Below, piece by piece: positions 16,026 to 23,876 of a stretch of 32,355 nt of DNA; positions within the stretch are counted from its first letter, which is position 1; every line of letters starts with the position of its first letter. The stretch covers positions 1 through 32,355 of the forward strand of contig CAZUMH010000032.1 in assembly GCA_964621645.1 (NCBI GenBank), in the 5' to 3' direction. The notes beneath the pieces were generated by a model. The model worked only from the letters and a program-made list of their open reading frames with translations, was not told where the DNA came from and did not search any database. Source of the stretch: CAZUMH01 sp964621645 (GTDB taxonomy: Bacteria; Zhuqueibacterota; QNDG01; JAGLOF01). Both the position numbers and the translations under genes were made by a program.

Positions 16026-17402
16026 TTAGATATTTGATGTCCACTGGTTTTTTAAATCACTAATGATCTTTTCCTGCGATTTTTTATCAATCCCGTTTTT
16101 CTTGAAATAATAGGAAAATCTTCTGCTATGGTAGGTCCTGTTGATCCTGACAAGAGTAAAGGTAAGCCCGATAATCAGCCAGACACAGGAACCGAATTGT
16201 CGAGCGATAAGGTAATCTGGACCCGGTATGGAAGCAACGATAAATCCTGCAAAACTGGCGATACAGCCTAAAATAAGATTGCTCACGAAGAGATTCCCGG
16301 TTTTTAATCCTTTCCATAACTGCCAGAGCCAAATCAGCATGATAAGTATATAAAAGAAAAATCCCACATAACCAAGCTCTGATAAGATTAGCAGATACAA
16401 ATTGTGGACAAATTCGAAATTACCGTGTTCTTTATAATTCCCCCATCCCACTCCGAAAGTTGGATGTTGTTGTATCATCTCATAGGATTTTTGTTCCAGC
16501 TCAAGCCGGTATTCATATGAACTTGAAAAATAGGACCCCGATAATCGTGAAAAGAAAAGGTTCCCGTATTTAATTAAAAATATCACCCCGAAAATAACAA
16601 TTACCGGTGACAGCTTGACAAAATACTTCCTCAGTCTATCTCTATTTCTTACCAGACCAATCAGAAACATCACGGTCAAGCCAAAACCGAATCCAATCCA
16701 GGCTCCCCGGCTCTGGGAGACAAATAATCCCCCCGCACCTAAAATGAGGGCCGCTAAATACAGATACATTCTTTTCTTCCTGCCGAATCTCAGGGCGACG
16801 AACAGCAATCTGAGAATAATCGGCAGGGTTAAAACAAAGTACATGCCAAAGGCATTCGCATGGAATAATGTGCCTGCTCCTCTCCAGCGTTGGAAGCTGC
16901 GGCCGCCGTCGATAACACCCAGCTTAAGATAATTAAATCTGAATTGGAGGATGCCCAATACACTTTGGAACAGCAGGCTAAAAACGATGGGATACAATAT
17001 AAACTTTAAATCTTTGGGCCGTTTGATCATGTTGAACATACAGAAAAATATAATGTATCTTTCCAAAATCATAAAGGCGCCGCCTCGTGCCTTTGGCAGA
17101 TTAAGGGCGCCGATACTCGAAATCACAGCACCAATGAACATGCCCAGAAAGGCAAGGAATAACGGCATGTACAGTTTATTAGGACTCCTCCGGTTGTTTA
17201 TTAATAAATAGAAAAAGAGGCCAAAATAAAGAAGATTCGAAGCAAGCAAATCCAGGTCAAGTCCTTTTATCCACAACCCCCCCTGCCAGGGGGTAATAAA
17301 GATAGCCAGAGCAAGGATGTTTTTTGACTTTTCCTTGGTATAAGCCAGAATTACCCCGACCGCCAAAATAATTAAGACAAGATATGCGATTTGACTCGCC
17401 AA
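16026..17402 (-). CDS. O-antigen ligase / polymerase family protein (Wzy_C)
   Basis: A 458-residue polytopic membrane protein with about ten to twelve helices. Family motifs are WRGAGTLFHANAFGMY (173-188), VSQSRGAWIG (228-237) and a large periplasmic segment with HPTFGVGWGNY (313-323) and FVHNLYLLILSELG (331-344). Arg232 and His333 correspond to the conserved Arg and His of WaaL/Wzy-type enzymes. It should either polymerise repeat units or ligate the glycan to its lipid or protein acceptor, which sequence alone does not resolve. The start is TTG at 17402, with AGGGG 8 bases upstream and no nearby ATG. It begins 4 bp after the stop of the preceding GT4. A G7 run lies near residues 40-42. Confidence 0.88.
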   Translation of the reverse strand: MASQIAYLVLIILAVGVILAYTKEKSKNILALAIFITPWQGGLWIKGLDLDLLASNLLYFGLFFYLLINNRRSPNKLYMPLFLAFLGMFIGAVISSIGALNLPKARGGAFMILERYIIFFCMFNMIKRPKDLKFILYPIVFSLLFQSVLGILQFRFNYLKLGVIDGGRSFQRWRGAGTLFHANAFGMYFVLTLPIILRLLFVALRFGRKKRMYLYLAALILGAGGLFVSQSRGAWIGFGFGLTVMFLIGLVRNRDRLRKYFVKLSPVIVIFGVIFLIKYGNLFFSRLSGSYFSSSYEYRLELEQKSYEMIQQHPTFGVGWGNYKEHGNFEFVHNLYLLILSELGYVGFFFYILIMLIWLWQLWKGLKTGNLFVSNLILGCIASFAGFIVASIPGPDYLIARQFGSCVWLIIGLTFTLVRINRTYHSRRFSYYFKKNGIDKKSQEKIISDLKNQWTSNI

Positions 17403-17406
17403 AATA

Positions 17407-18663
17407 TCAACCCCTTTTCTTTTCCGAATTATCTATAAGATCCCGGTAAAGTTTTATTATATAATTATAATGATCAGTCTCCGCGAAATTTTTCTCTGCA
17501 AAGCGCCTCACATTCTTCCCGAAATTCTTGATTTTCTCAGGATCGTTTATCAGGTCCGCGATCCTCGAGGCAAGTTCACCGGCGTTGCCCATCTCAAACA
17601 AGTAGCCGTTTCGGCCGTCTTCGATGAACTCAGGTATGCCGCCGATCCGGGCACCGATTACCGGCTTGCCCAGCGCATACGACTCATAGATTGTCACCGG
17701 TGAATTGTCATAGCATTCCGACGGCACCACCACAAACATAGCGTTTGCCACAATATGTTTCAGCTCTTCTTTATCCTTATACCCTAAAAATTTTACCTGT
17801 GTTAAATTGTGTTCCCGGGCGAATCGCTCCAGCTCTTCCCGTTGCGGGCCGTCACCGATGATATAACAGGGGGTTTTCCTTTCCAGCATGCGGACAGCTT
17901 CAAGCAGCCGTATCACCCCTTTTTCAGGTGATAATCTGCCAAAATAAACGTAATAATCGGCATGCTTCGCCTCATAGGGGTAGTCGTGCAAATTAATCAT
18001 CAAAAAATGGTGACTTATTTTATCTTCAGAAAATCCCGATTTGATCAACATCCTTTTCATATGAAGGCTGGGAACATGAATCTTAGCAATGTTATCATAG
18101 ATTTTAATCCATCGATGAAAATAACTCTCGACGCTGACAAGAAGACTCGCCATCAGCGAATGCTTGTGGCAGCGCTGTAAAACGGCATGATAAAACCTGC
18201 CGGGAATACATCGCTCACAGATTTCATTCTTGTGGGCGATATAGCAGAGATAACTGGGACAAAACAGTTTGCAGCTGTGAGCGCTGTAAATGATCGGTAT
18301 CTTGTGTTTTTTCAGGGTGTGGATGATCGACGGCGATATCTGGTGATCGATCATATGGAGATGGGCGATGTCCGGTTTTGTCAGTTGAATCAGTTTTTCC
18401 AGTCTCCGCCTGGCATGAAAAGAGTACAGGACTCTGGCGACGATTCGCGGACCGTTGATAATTTTTTTCCAGGGAGACTCGAGATTGAATTCGATGTTTT
18501 CGACAAAATAATCCTCGTACTCAGAGGGCTCGTTACGGGGATGCTTCATGGAAAAAGGGATGACCGTGTGATCCTTCTCTTCCAATATCTTTTTCAGCTC
18601 GAAGAGGTAGCGTTCCACACCCCCCTTGACGAAATAGAATTTGTCGACCATCAGTATCTTCAT
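17407..18663 (-). CDS. glycosyltransferase family 4 with cysteine cluster
   Basis: This is a 418-residue GT4 (GT-B fold). The N-terminus has KGGVERYL (13-20), a typical acceptor-side glycine-rich loop. FGRLSPEKGV (241-250) and IGDGPQREEL (269-278) form the donor site, and DNSPVTIYESYALGKPVIGA (319-338) the C-terminal acidic motif, with Asp319 in place of the first Glu of E-x7-E. Between 131 and 165 there is a cluster of six cysteines (C131, C135, C140, C149, C152, C165), as in a GT4 subgroup where it may bind a metal. The gene overlaps the upstream RmlD-like gene by 4 bp and is followed 4 bp later by the ligase gene. Confidence 0.92.
   Translation of the reverse strand: MKILMVDKFYFVKGGVERYLFELKKILEEKDHTVIPFSMKHPRNEPSEYEDYFVENIEFNLESPWKKIINGPRIVARVLYSFHARRRLEKLIQLTKPDIAHLHMIDHQISPSIIHTLKKHKIPIIYSAHSCKLFCPSYLCYIAHKNEICERCIPGRFYHAVLQRCHKHSLMASLLVSVESYFHRWIKIYDNIAKIHVPSLHMKRMLIKSGFSEDKISHHFLMINLHDYPYEAKHADYYVYFGRLSPEKGVIRLLEAVRMLERKTPCYIIGDGPQREELERFAREHNLTQVKFLGYKDKEELKHIVANAMFVVVPSECYDNSPVTIYESYALGKPVIGARIGGIPEFIEDGRNGYLFEMGNAGELASRIADLINDPEKIKNFGKNVRRFAEKNFAETDHYNYIIKLYRDLIDNSEKKRG
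17411..17415 (-). promoter_or_regulatory. Shine-Dalgarno AGGGG supporting a TTG start at 17402
   Basis: AGGGG lies at the very end of the upstream GT4 gene, 8 bases before TTG 17402. No ATG or GTG is nearby in the frame. Confidence 0.5.
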
Positions 18664-19622
18664 CCGTCGATCCCGTCCGGCTGGTGCTCATTCGACCCGG
18701 TGGACGCTCCCGGCTTCCGGGCCTCGTTTCTGAGATGCTGCAGCTGTTCCCGCAGGAAAATCAAGCTCCGGCGCACCGGCGGCAGTTCCCGGCCGGTAAG
18801 CCTGACCATTTTTTCCGTTCGAAGTCCCGCATCGTGGGGTCGGGGAGCTTTCTGGTTCAACAGCTTCGCGTCTATCTTCTCCACCGCCCCGGGATCACAT
18901 TCCCACACGGAAGCGATGAGCCTGGCGAACTCATAACGGTTTAAAATCTCCGGGCCGCAGGTATGGAGCACGCCTCCGGTTCCTAGGGAAAGGAGATGTA
19001 AAAGCAACGGAGCCAGATCATCGGCTAAGGTAGGATTCCCCCATTGATCCTCGACGATCCTCACGGAGCGCCCGGCTTCCAGTTCTCCGATCAGCCAGGT
19101 AACGAAATTGGGCCGCCCTCCCGGGATATATCCATAGAGTACCGCAGTGCGGGCTATCAGCGCTTTCGGGTACAATTTCCGTACTGCTTTTTCTCCCATA
19201 AATTTAGAGCGGCCGTATACGGAAACAGGATTGGGGTCATCATCTTCGGAGTAGGGAGCGTGACGGCCGTCGAACACATAGTCGGTGGAGATAAAAATCA
19301 AATTTGAACCGCTCTCCCGGGCCGCACGGGCCACATTCTCCGCACCGATGAAGTTAACCAGATTCGCCTCATCCGCATGATCTTCACACCAGTCCACATC
19401 GGTGATGGCGGCACAGTTTATTACTGCATCGACCCACTCATCGTTGAGAATATGATGGATATCAGCATCATTGGTAACGTCACACCTGTGACAGATTACT
19501 TCCGGTGGAGCATTACATTGACCCTCTCTGTCCAGAGAGACGAGCCTCCAGTGCCCCCGGGCGGCGGCCAGGATCTTGCTTCCCAAAAGGCCGGCTCCGC
19601 CAATAACACAAAGCGTCTTCAT
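18660..19622 (-). CDS. RmlD-like dTDP-4-dehydrorhamnose reductase family SDR
   Basis: The 320-residue protein is an extended short-chain dehydrogenase with GGAGLLG (8-14) for NAD(P), DAVINCAAITDVDWCE (65-80) and STDYVFDG (112-119). These last two are hallmarks of the RmlD branch. The catalytic Y136-x3-K140 is in SVYGRSK. It probably completes dTDP-L-rhamnose or reduces a related 4-keto sugar. No rmlA, rmlB or rmlC is in the window. The following DUF1972-type gene encodes a rhamnosyltransferase-like enzyme, which supports rhamnose. A polar tail of about 30 residues (ending STGSNEHQPDGIDG) extends beyond the usual length. Both ends overlap neighbours by 4 bp (ATGA). Confidence 0.85.
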   Translation of the reverse strand: MKTLCVIGGAGLLGSKILAAARGHWRLVSLDREGQCNAPPEVICHRCDVTNDADIHHILNDEWVDAVINCAAITDVDWCEDHADEANLVNFIGAENVARAARESGSNLIFISTDYVFDGRHAPYSEDDDPNPVSVYGRSKFMGEKAVRKLYPKALIARTAVLYGYIPGGRPNFVTWLIGELEAGRSVRIVEDQWGNPTLADDLAPLLLHLLSLGTGGVLHTCGPEILNRYEFARLIASVWECDPGAVEKIDAKLLNQKAPRPHDAGLRTEKMVRLTGRELPPVRRSLIFLREQLQHLRNEARKPGASTGSNEHQPDGIDG

Positions 19623-20731
19623 CCTTCTCTGATCCTCAGCATGCGGGAAAAAAGATGTTCATAATCAACGGTCACTCCTTCCCAGGAGTAACGCAAACGG
19701 GCCCGGCGTGCCGCCCGGCGCCGGTATTCCTCTACCGTTTCAGGATCGTCCAGCAGCTTCTGCAGTTTCGCCGCCAAGTCGTCCGGATTCCGATAGGCAT
19801 AATAGAGCCCGGCCCGGCCCAGGGCTTCCCGATGCTCCGGCACGTCGTGGGCCATAATACAGTTGCCGAATCCCATCCCTTCCAGCAGGGCGGGATGGGT
19901 GCCGCCCACTTCCGTTGCCTGAATATAGCAGTAGGCGTTTGACTGAAACTCCCGGTAGCCCTCCCCGAATACGTATCCCGTGAAGATTATTCTGTCGTCT
20001 TTCGTCTCCTTGAGATTTCGGATGTAATCACTGTTATAGGGGGCGTCTCCCACAATCACCAGCCTCTTATTCGTCTTTACCTTCTCAAAGGCCTGAACAA
20101 CGTGATGGGCGTTGTTCTCCGGCTCCAGACGGCTCACATAAAGGACATACTCCCTGGGTTTCACGTTGAATTTCTTCAGATATTCGGATGGTGGATATAA
20201 TTCTTCCGGTGCTCCATAGGGAATAAAGGTTGATTGTTTCCCGAAACGCTTGAGATAGTAGGACTGGATGAACTTGGAATCGGTCACAATCTGATGCGGA
20301 ATAAAGGTCGCCAGCCATTCCGAAATCCGGTAGACCCACTGCCCAGCTTTATTCCACTTGGCCCGCTGCCATTCCAGCCCGTCGACATTCACGGCCACTT
20401 TCTGGCCGCTGAGCCGCGGTAAAGCGGCGAATATGCTATTTACACTGTTGCAGATAAGAACCACCTGGTAACGCCGCACCAGACTGTGGAGAACACTCAG
20501 GAAGGTGTGAAAAACCGTGTCGAAATATTTATGCTGCAGGCTCGGCAGCTTCACCAGCCGTACTCCCCGATAATAAGAATCGGGGTAATCGATATTGTGG
20601 GTACGGCAGTAAACCGTCACTTCATGGCCCCGCTCCACCAGACGCCGGCTCACCTCATCGGCGAAGGTCTCGAATCCTCCATAATTAGCGGGGATGCCCC
20701 GCGTTCCCATAATCGCTATCTTCACAAGCAT
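19619..20731 (-). CDS. DUF1972-type glycosyltransferase, rhamnosyltransferase-like
   Basis: The 370-residue protein opens with the DUF1972 signature MGTRGIPANYGGFETFADE and continues as a GT4/GT1-like C-terminal half: VLYVSRLEPENN, IIFTGYVFG and VGGTHPALLEGMGFG. Members with this start include the beta-1,4-rhamnosyltransferases of streptococcal capsules (WchF/Cps2T type), so L-rhamnose transfer is a fair guess, strengthened by the adjacent RmlD-like gene. The annotated ATG at 20731 has AGGGA only 2 bases away. The GTG at 20725 has better spacing and gives the family-typical MKIAIMG start. The stop of the upstream GT39 gene is 5 bp away. Confidence 0.88.
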   Translation of the reverse strand: MLVKIAIMGTRGIPANYGGFETFADEVSRRLVERGHEVTVYCRTHNIDYPDSYYRGVRLVKLPSLQHKYFDTVFHTFLSVLHSLVRRYQVVLICNSVNSIFAALPRLSGQKVAVNVDGLEWQRAKWNKAGQWVYRISEWLATFIPHQIVTDSKFIQSYYLKRFGKQSTFIPYGAPEELYPPSEYLKKFNVKPREYVLYVSRLEPENNAHHVVQAFEKVKTNKRLVIVGDAPYNSDYIRNLKETKDDRIIFTGYVFGEGYREFQSNAYCYIQATEVGGTHPALLEGMGFGNCIMAHDVPEHREALGRAGLYYAYRNPDDLAAKLQKLLDDPETVEEYRRRAARRARLRYSWEGVTVDYEHLFSRMLRIREG

Positions 20732-20736
20732 CGTCC

Positions 20737-22419
20737 CTATTTCAGCAGTACAAATATCCTCATTTCGATATCCTGGGGCGTTCTTTCAGCATGTACCAGT
20801 TTCAACTCCGGCAACGGATTATCTTTTTCAAAAAGGGGCTCCAGCTGGGGATATCTCTCACTGTATCTGGAAGTTACCACCAGGTAATCAACCCTCCGGC
20901 AGCGGGCATAAGCCAGATTCCGCTCCAGATTATCCTCGGAGAAGGAAACCCCCTTGCGCACATCAAACACGCCGGCATAGAAGTCAACCGATTTCATCTG
21001 GGTCATCAGGACCGGATTCTTCTTCCCGTTTTCCCTGATCCACTCCCCGGCCTGCTTCAATTCCACCGCGTCATCGAAAATTCCACTGCTCCACTTGTCC
21101 CGCTTGACTACCCGTCCCAGTTCCGGGAGGAAGACCAACACTCCCCAGATGAGAATGAGCACCAACAACGCCCCCTTCCCCGGGGGGAGAAAGGAAAGTC
21201 GGGATTTGGCAGGACGGGACAAACGCTCTTCGAGCTGACTTTTAAGAAGGATAAATCCGCGCCCGATCCAGATAAAAGCCGGCAGGAATCCCGCCAGCAG
21301 ATACCGTTCCGAGATGTGAAACAGGGGAACAAAGAAGAACCAGAATCCGAAAATAAAAGCGAGAAGGTAGAGCTGCAATCCCCGTTCCCGGGATTCACCT
21401 TTCCCTCCCACAATGCCAAGGATGAAAAGGAAGAGAAAGAATCCCCCCAGCAGGGAGGGCAGAGCCCGCTGTTCCAGACGATAAAAGTTGGTCAGGTATT
21501 TCTTTATCAGGATCGGCAAATTGATGGTTCTGGTGGACTGGCGTTTCTCTTTTACCAGATTGAGAAAATTGCCCTGATGGTAAATGGCATCCAGGGGCAG
21601 AACTGTATTATCCTGCGAGAGTTTTCCGTAATCGACATCCGTTTTCTGAAAATCTTTGGCTTCAAACTGCTGCACTGAAAATATCTTGGCACTCAGGGTC
21701 CACTGTCCCGTCTGGCCGTGTAGGTAGATCAGATACGGCAGGGAAAGGATAACAAATGCGGCTCCCGTCACAACCGTCAGGATAAAGCGGCGCGTCCCTT
21801 TTTTGCGGATCAGGTCAAAGAACGCCCAGGTGAAGGCCGCTCCCGAATAGATTATGAAAAAGCCGATGCCTTCCACTTTGGCAAGATAGGCCAGACAGAA
21901 GAAGATGCCGGCGGCCAGGGCCGGCAGGAAACGTTCTTTCTGCAGAGCCGTCCAGCCACAGTAAATCCCCGTTAGAGAGAGGATGAGATAGAGCGGTTCG
22001 GCCAGGGCGTCTGAGGAGGAGAAGGCCAGCGTTGGAGAAAGGGCCAGAAGCAGCGTCCCGGCAGCGGCGGCCTGCCGTCCGAATAGACGCCTTCCGAACA
22101 TATATATCAGGGGAATAACGGCCGTTCCGGCCAGCACTGAAGCAATCCGGCCGGCCAGCACCAGGTCGGGAACGAACAGGGAGACGCAGGCAACCCAGGC
22201 GGGATAGAGCGGCGACCAGTAAGGATGCAGGCCGCCCATAAGAGAGCCGCTTCGGAACATCCCGGCCAGCTGCAGGTAATGCGGCTCATCCCAGACAGCG
22301 GCAAAATGATAGCGCATGAGCCAAAGCCGGAATGCCAGACCCAGGATCGTTATTAACGCGGGGATATAAAATTCCCGCCGTTCCGTCATGGACTTGAGAG
22401 TCTGGATTATTTTATTCAT
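20737..22419 (-). CDS. GT39/PMT-family membrane glycosyltransferase (ArnT-like)
   Basis: A membrane protein of about 560 residues. Its N-terminal hydrophobic helices carry the DEPHY motif in the first periplasmic loop (Asp46/Glu47 counted from the TTG at 22425). The rest is a polytopic domain with a soluble C-terminal part of about 120 residues. Enzymes of this group use polyprenyl-phosphate sugars in the periplasm to modify lipid A, glycans or proteins. I prefer ATG 22419, which has GGGAG 7 bases upstream. The earlier TTG at 22425 overlaps the stop of the flippase gene. A GT2 of the DPM1 type at the right end of the window could supply its polyprenyl-phosphate donor. Confidence 0.88.
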   Translation of the reverse strand: MNKIIQTLKSMTERREFYIPALITILGLAFRLWLMRYHFAAVWDEPHYLQLAGMFRSGSLMGGLHPYWSPLYPAWVACVSLFVPDLVLAGRIASVLAGTAVIPLIYMFGRRLFGRQAAAAGTLLLALSPTLAFSSSDALAEPLYLILSLTGIYCGWTALQKERFLPALAAGIFFCLAYLAKVEGIGFFIIYSGAAFTWAFFDLIRKKGTRRFILTVVTGAAFVILSLPYLIYLHGQTGQWTLSAKIFSVQQFEAKDFQKTDVDYGKLSQDNTVLPLDAIYHQGNFLNLVKEKRQSTRTINLPILIKKYLTNFYRLEQRALPSLLGGFFLFLFILGIVGGKGESRERGLQLYLLAFIFGFWFFFVPLFHISERYLLAGFLPAFIWIGRGFILLKSQLEERLSRPAKSRLSFLPPGKGALLVLILIWGVLVFLPELGRVVKRDKWSSGIFDDAVELKQAGEWIRENGKKNPVLMTQMKSVDFYAGVFDVRKGVSFSEDNLERNLAYARCRRVDYLVVTSRYSERYPQLEPLFEKDNPLPELKLVHAERTPQDIEMRIFVLLK

Positions 22420-22421
22420 TT

Positions 22422-23873
22422 TCAATCTCCCGTTCCAGGCAGGAGTCGTCGCAGTTCGGCAGGTTTAATTTCCCGCACGGCAAAGAGGAACGCGAGATAG
22501 AGGCCGGAGAAGAGTACCATTTTAATCAGGATATGGATATGAAGCCCCCTGCCTGCCAGCGAAAGAAGCGTCAGAAGCACTCCCGCCGCGGCCAGTCTGA
22601 GGAATGTCCGGGAAAACACGATCTCGCCGAATACGTTTCTAAAATAGAAAATGCTCCAGCCCGCGCCCGTCAGTCCGGCCAAGGATGTGGACACAGCGGC
22701 CCCCATAATACCGTATCGCGGCACCAGGAAGAAATTAAGCATGGCGTCGAGAACCAGTAAGAAGACGATCTGCAAAAAACAGGTCTTCATGCGGTTCCCG
22801 GAAATGAGCACCGTCTGGAGCACGGCCATGAGTGTCACCAGCGAAAGACCCACCACGATCAGAGATAGAACCGGAGCCGCGGCGCCGAACTCCGTATCGT
22901 AGAAAAATACCAGGATGGAGCGGGCATTCAGGGCCACGAACACATCCGTCAAAATTAAAAATAAAAGCAGGTAGCGTACCGTCTCAAAGGTCACGCTCTT
23001 TACCATCTCTGTATCCTTCCGGGCCACAGCCCGTGAAAGGGACGGCAGCAGCACCGCCGAAAGTCCAATGGAAAGCATGTAGGGCATTCGGGAAAAGTTG
23101 GAGGCCGAGACATACAGCCCCAGATCACTGCCGCTGAGATAGTACTTTACAAACCAGACGTCCACGAAAAAAAGTAAGTTTAATCCGGCGAAGTAAAGAA
23201 AGTTAGGGACGATAAAACGGACCAGCTTCCTGGTGGACGGTGTCTTCATCAGCGGGGTCGGTTTCGGCAGACGCACCAGAAGCAGGGCCAGCAACAGGGC
23301 GGCGGTCGAGCCGCAGATGTTGCCGACAAAGGCTCCCGAAAGAGAATACCCCGCCCGGACCAGTCCCACGATGGCTCCCAGACGCACCAGAGCGTAGATG
23401 ATGCCCACCAGAGAAAAATTGACAAAATCATGCAGTCCGTTCTGGATGGCATTCACGTATTTAAACATCCCGAAGAAGATGATGTCCAATCCGGCCAGCC
23501 GTAAAAAAAAGACAAGACGATCGTCCCGGAAGATCCGGGCCACCAGGGGAGCGGCCAGAAAGAGCAGGAAGAAAACAGCCACACAGTAGATGATCTGCCA
23601 GTACCGCGTTTTCGCCGTCAACGCAGCCATGAAATCTGGATCTTCTCCTCCGAATTTTTTCACTGCTTCGGGAATGCCGGTGTGCACCAGAATCTTCACG
23701 AAGAGGAGGATGGTAATGACGTGTCCGTAAAACCCATAGTCCTCCAGACCCAGCATTCTGGCCAAAGCGAAATTGATCAGGACCCCGGATGCCAGCAGCA
23801 CTGTTTGGGAAGTCAGTGCTATCAGACTGCCTCGGGCGATTTTCCCTTCTTTTTGATGTCGCCTTTCGGCCAT
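22422..23873 (-). CDS. second Wzx-type polysaccharide flippase
   Basis: A 483-residue protein of the oligosaccharide flippase family with about 14 predicted membrane segments. It starts with the family-like GSLIALTSQTVLLASGVLIN and FALARMLGLEDYGFYGHV. It would translocate a lipid-linked oligosaccharide. It is clearly different in sequence and composition from the other flippase at 10622-12079 and more GC-rich. The TTG at 23876 lies one codon earlier, but GGAG (23883-23880) is 6 bases from ATG 23873, so I use the ATG. The gene starts just after the stop of the SDR-Gfo fusion gene. Confidence 0.9.
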   Translation of the reverse strand: MAERRHQKEGKIARGSLIALTSQTVLLASGVLINFALARMLGLEDYGFYGHVITILLFVKILVHTGIPEAVKKFGGEDPDFMAALTAKTRYWQIIYCVAVFFLLFLAAPLVARIFRDDRLVFFLRLAGLDIIFFGMFKYVNAIQNGLHDFVNFSLVGIIYALVRLGAIVGLVRAGYSLSGAFVGNICGSTAALLLALLLVRLPKPTPLMKTPSTRKLVRFIVPNFLYFAGLNLLFFVDVWFVKYYLSGSDLGLYVSASNFSRMPYMLSIGLSAVLLPSLSRAVARKDTEMVKSVTFETVRYLLLFLILTDVFVALNARSILVFFYDTEFGAAAPVLSLIVVGLSLVTLMAVLQTVLISGNRMKTCFLQIVFLLVLDAMLNFFLVPRYGIMGAAVSTSLAGLTGAGWSIFYFRNVFGEIVFSRTFLRLAAAGVLLTLLSLAGRGLHIHILIKMVLFSGLYLAFLFAVREIKPAELRRLLPGTGD

Positions 23874-23876
23874 CAA

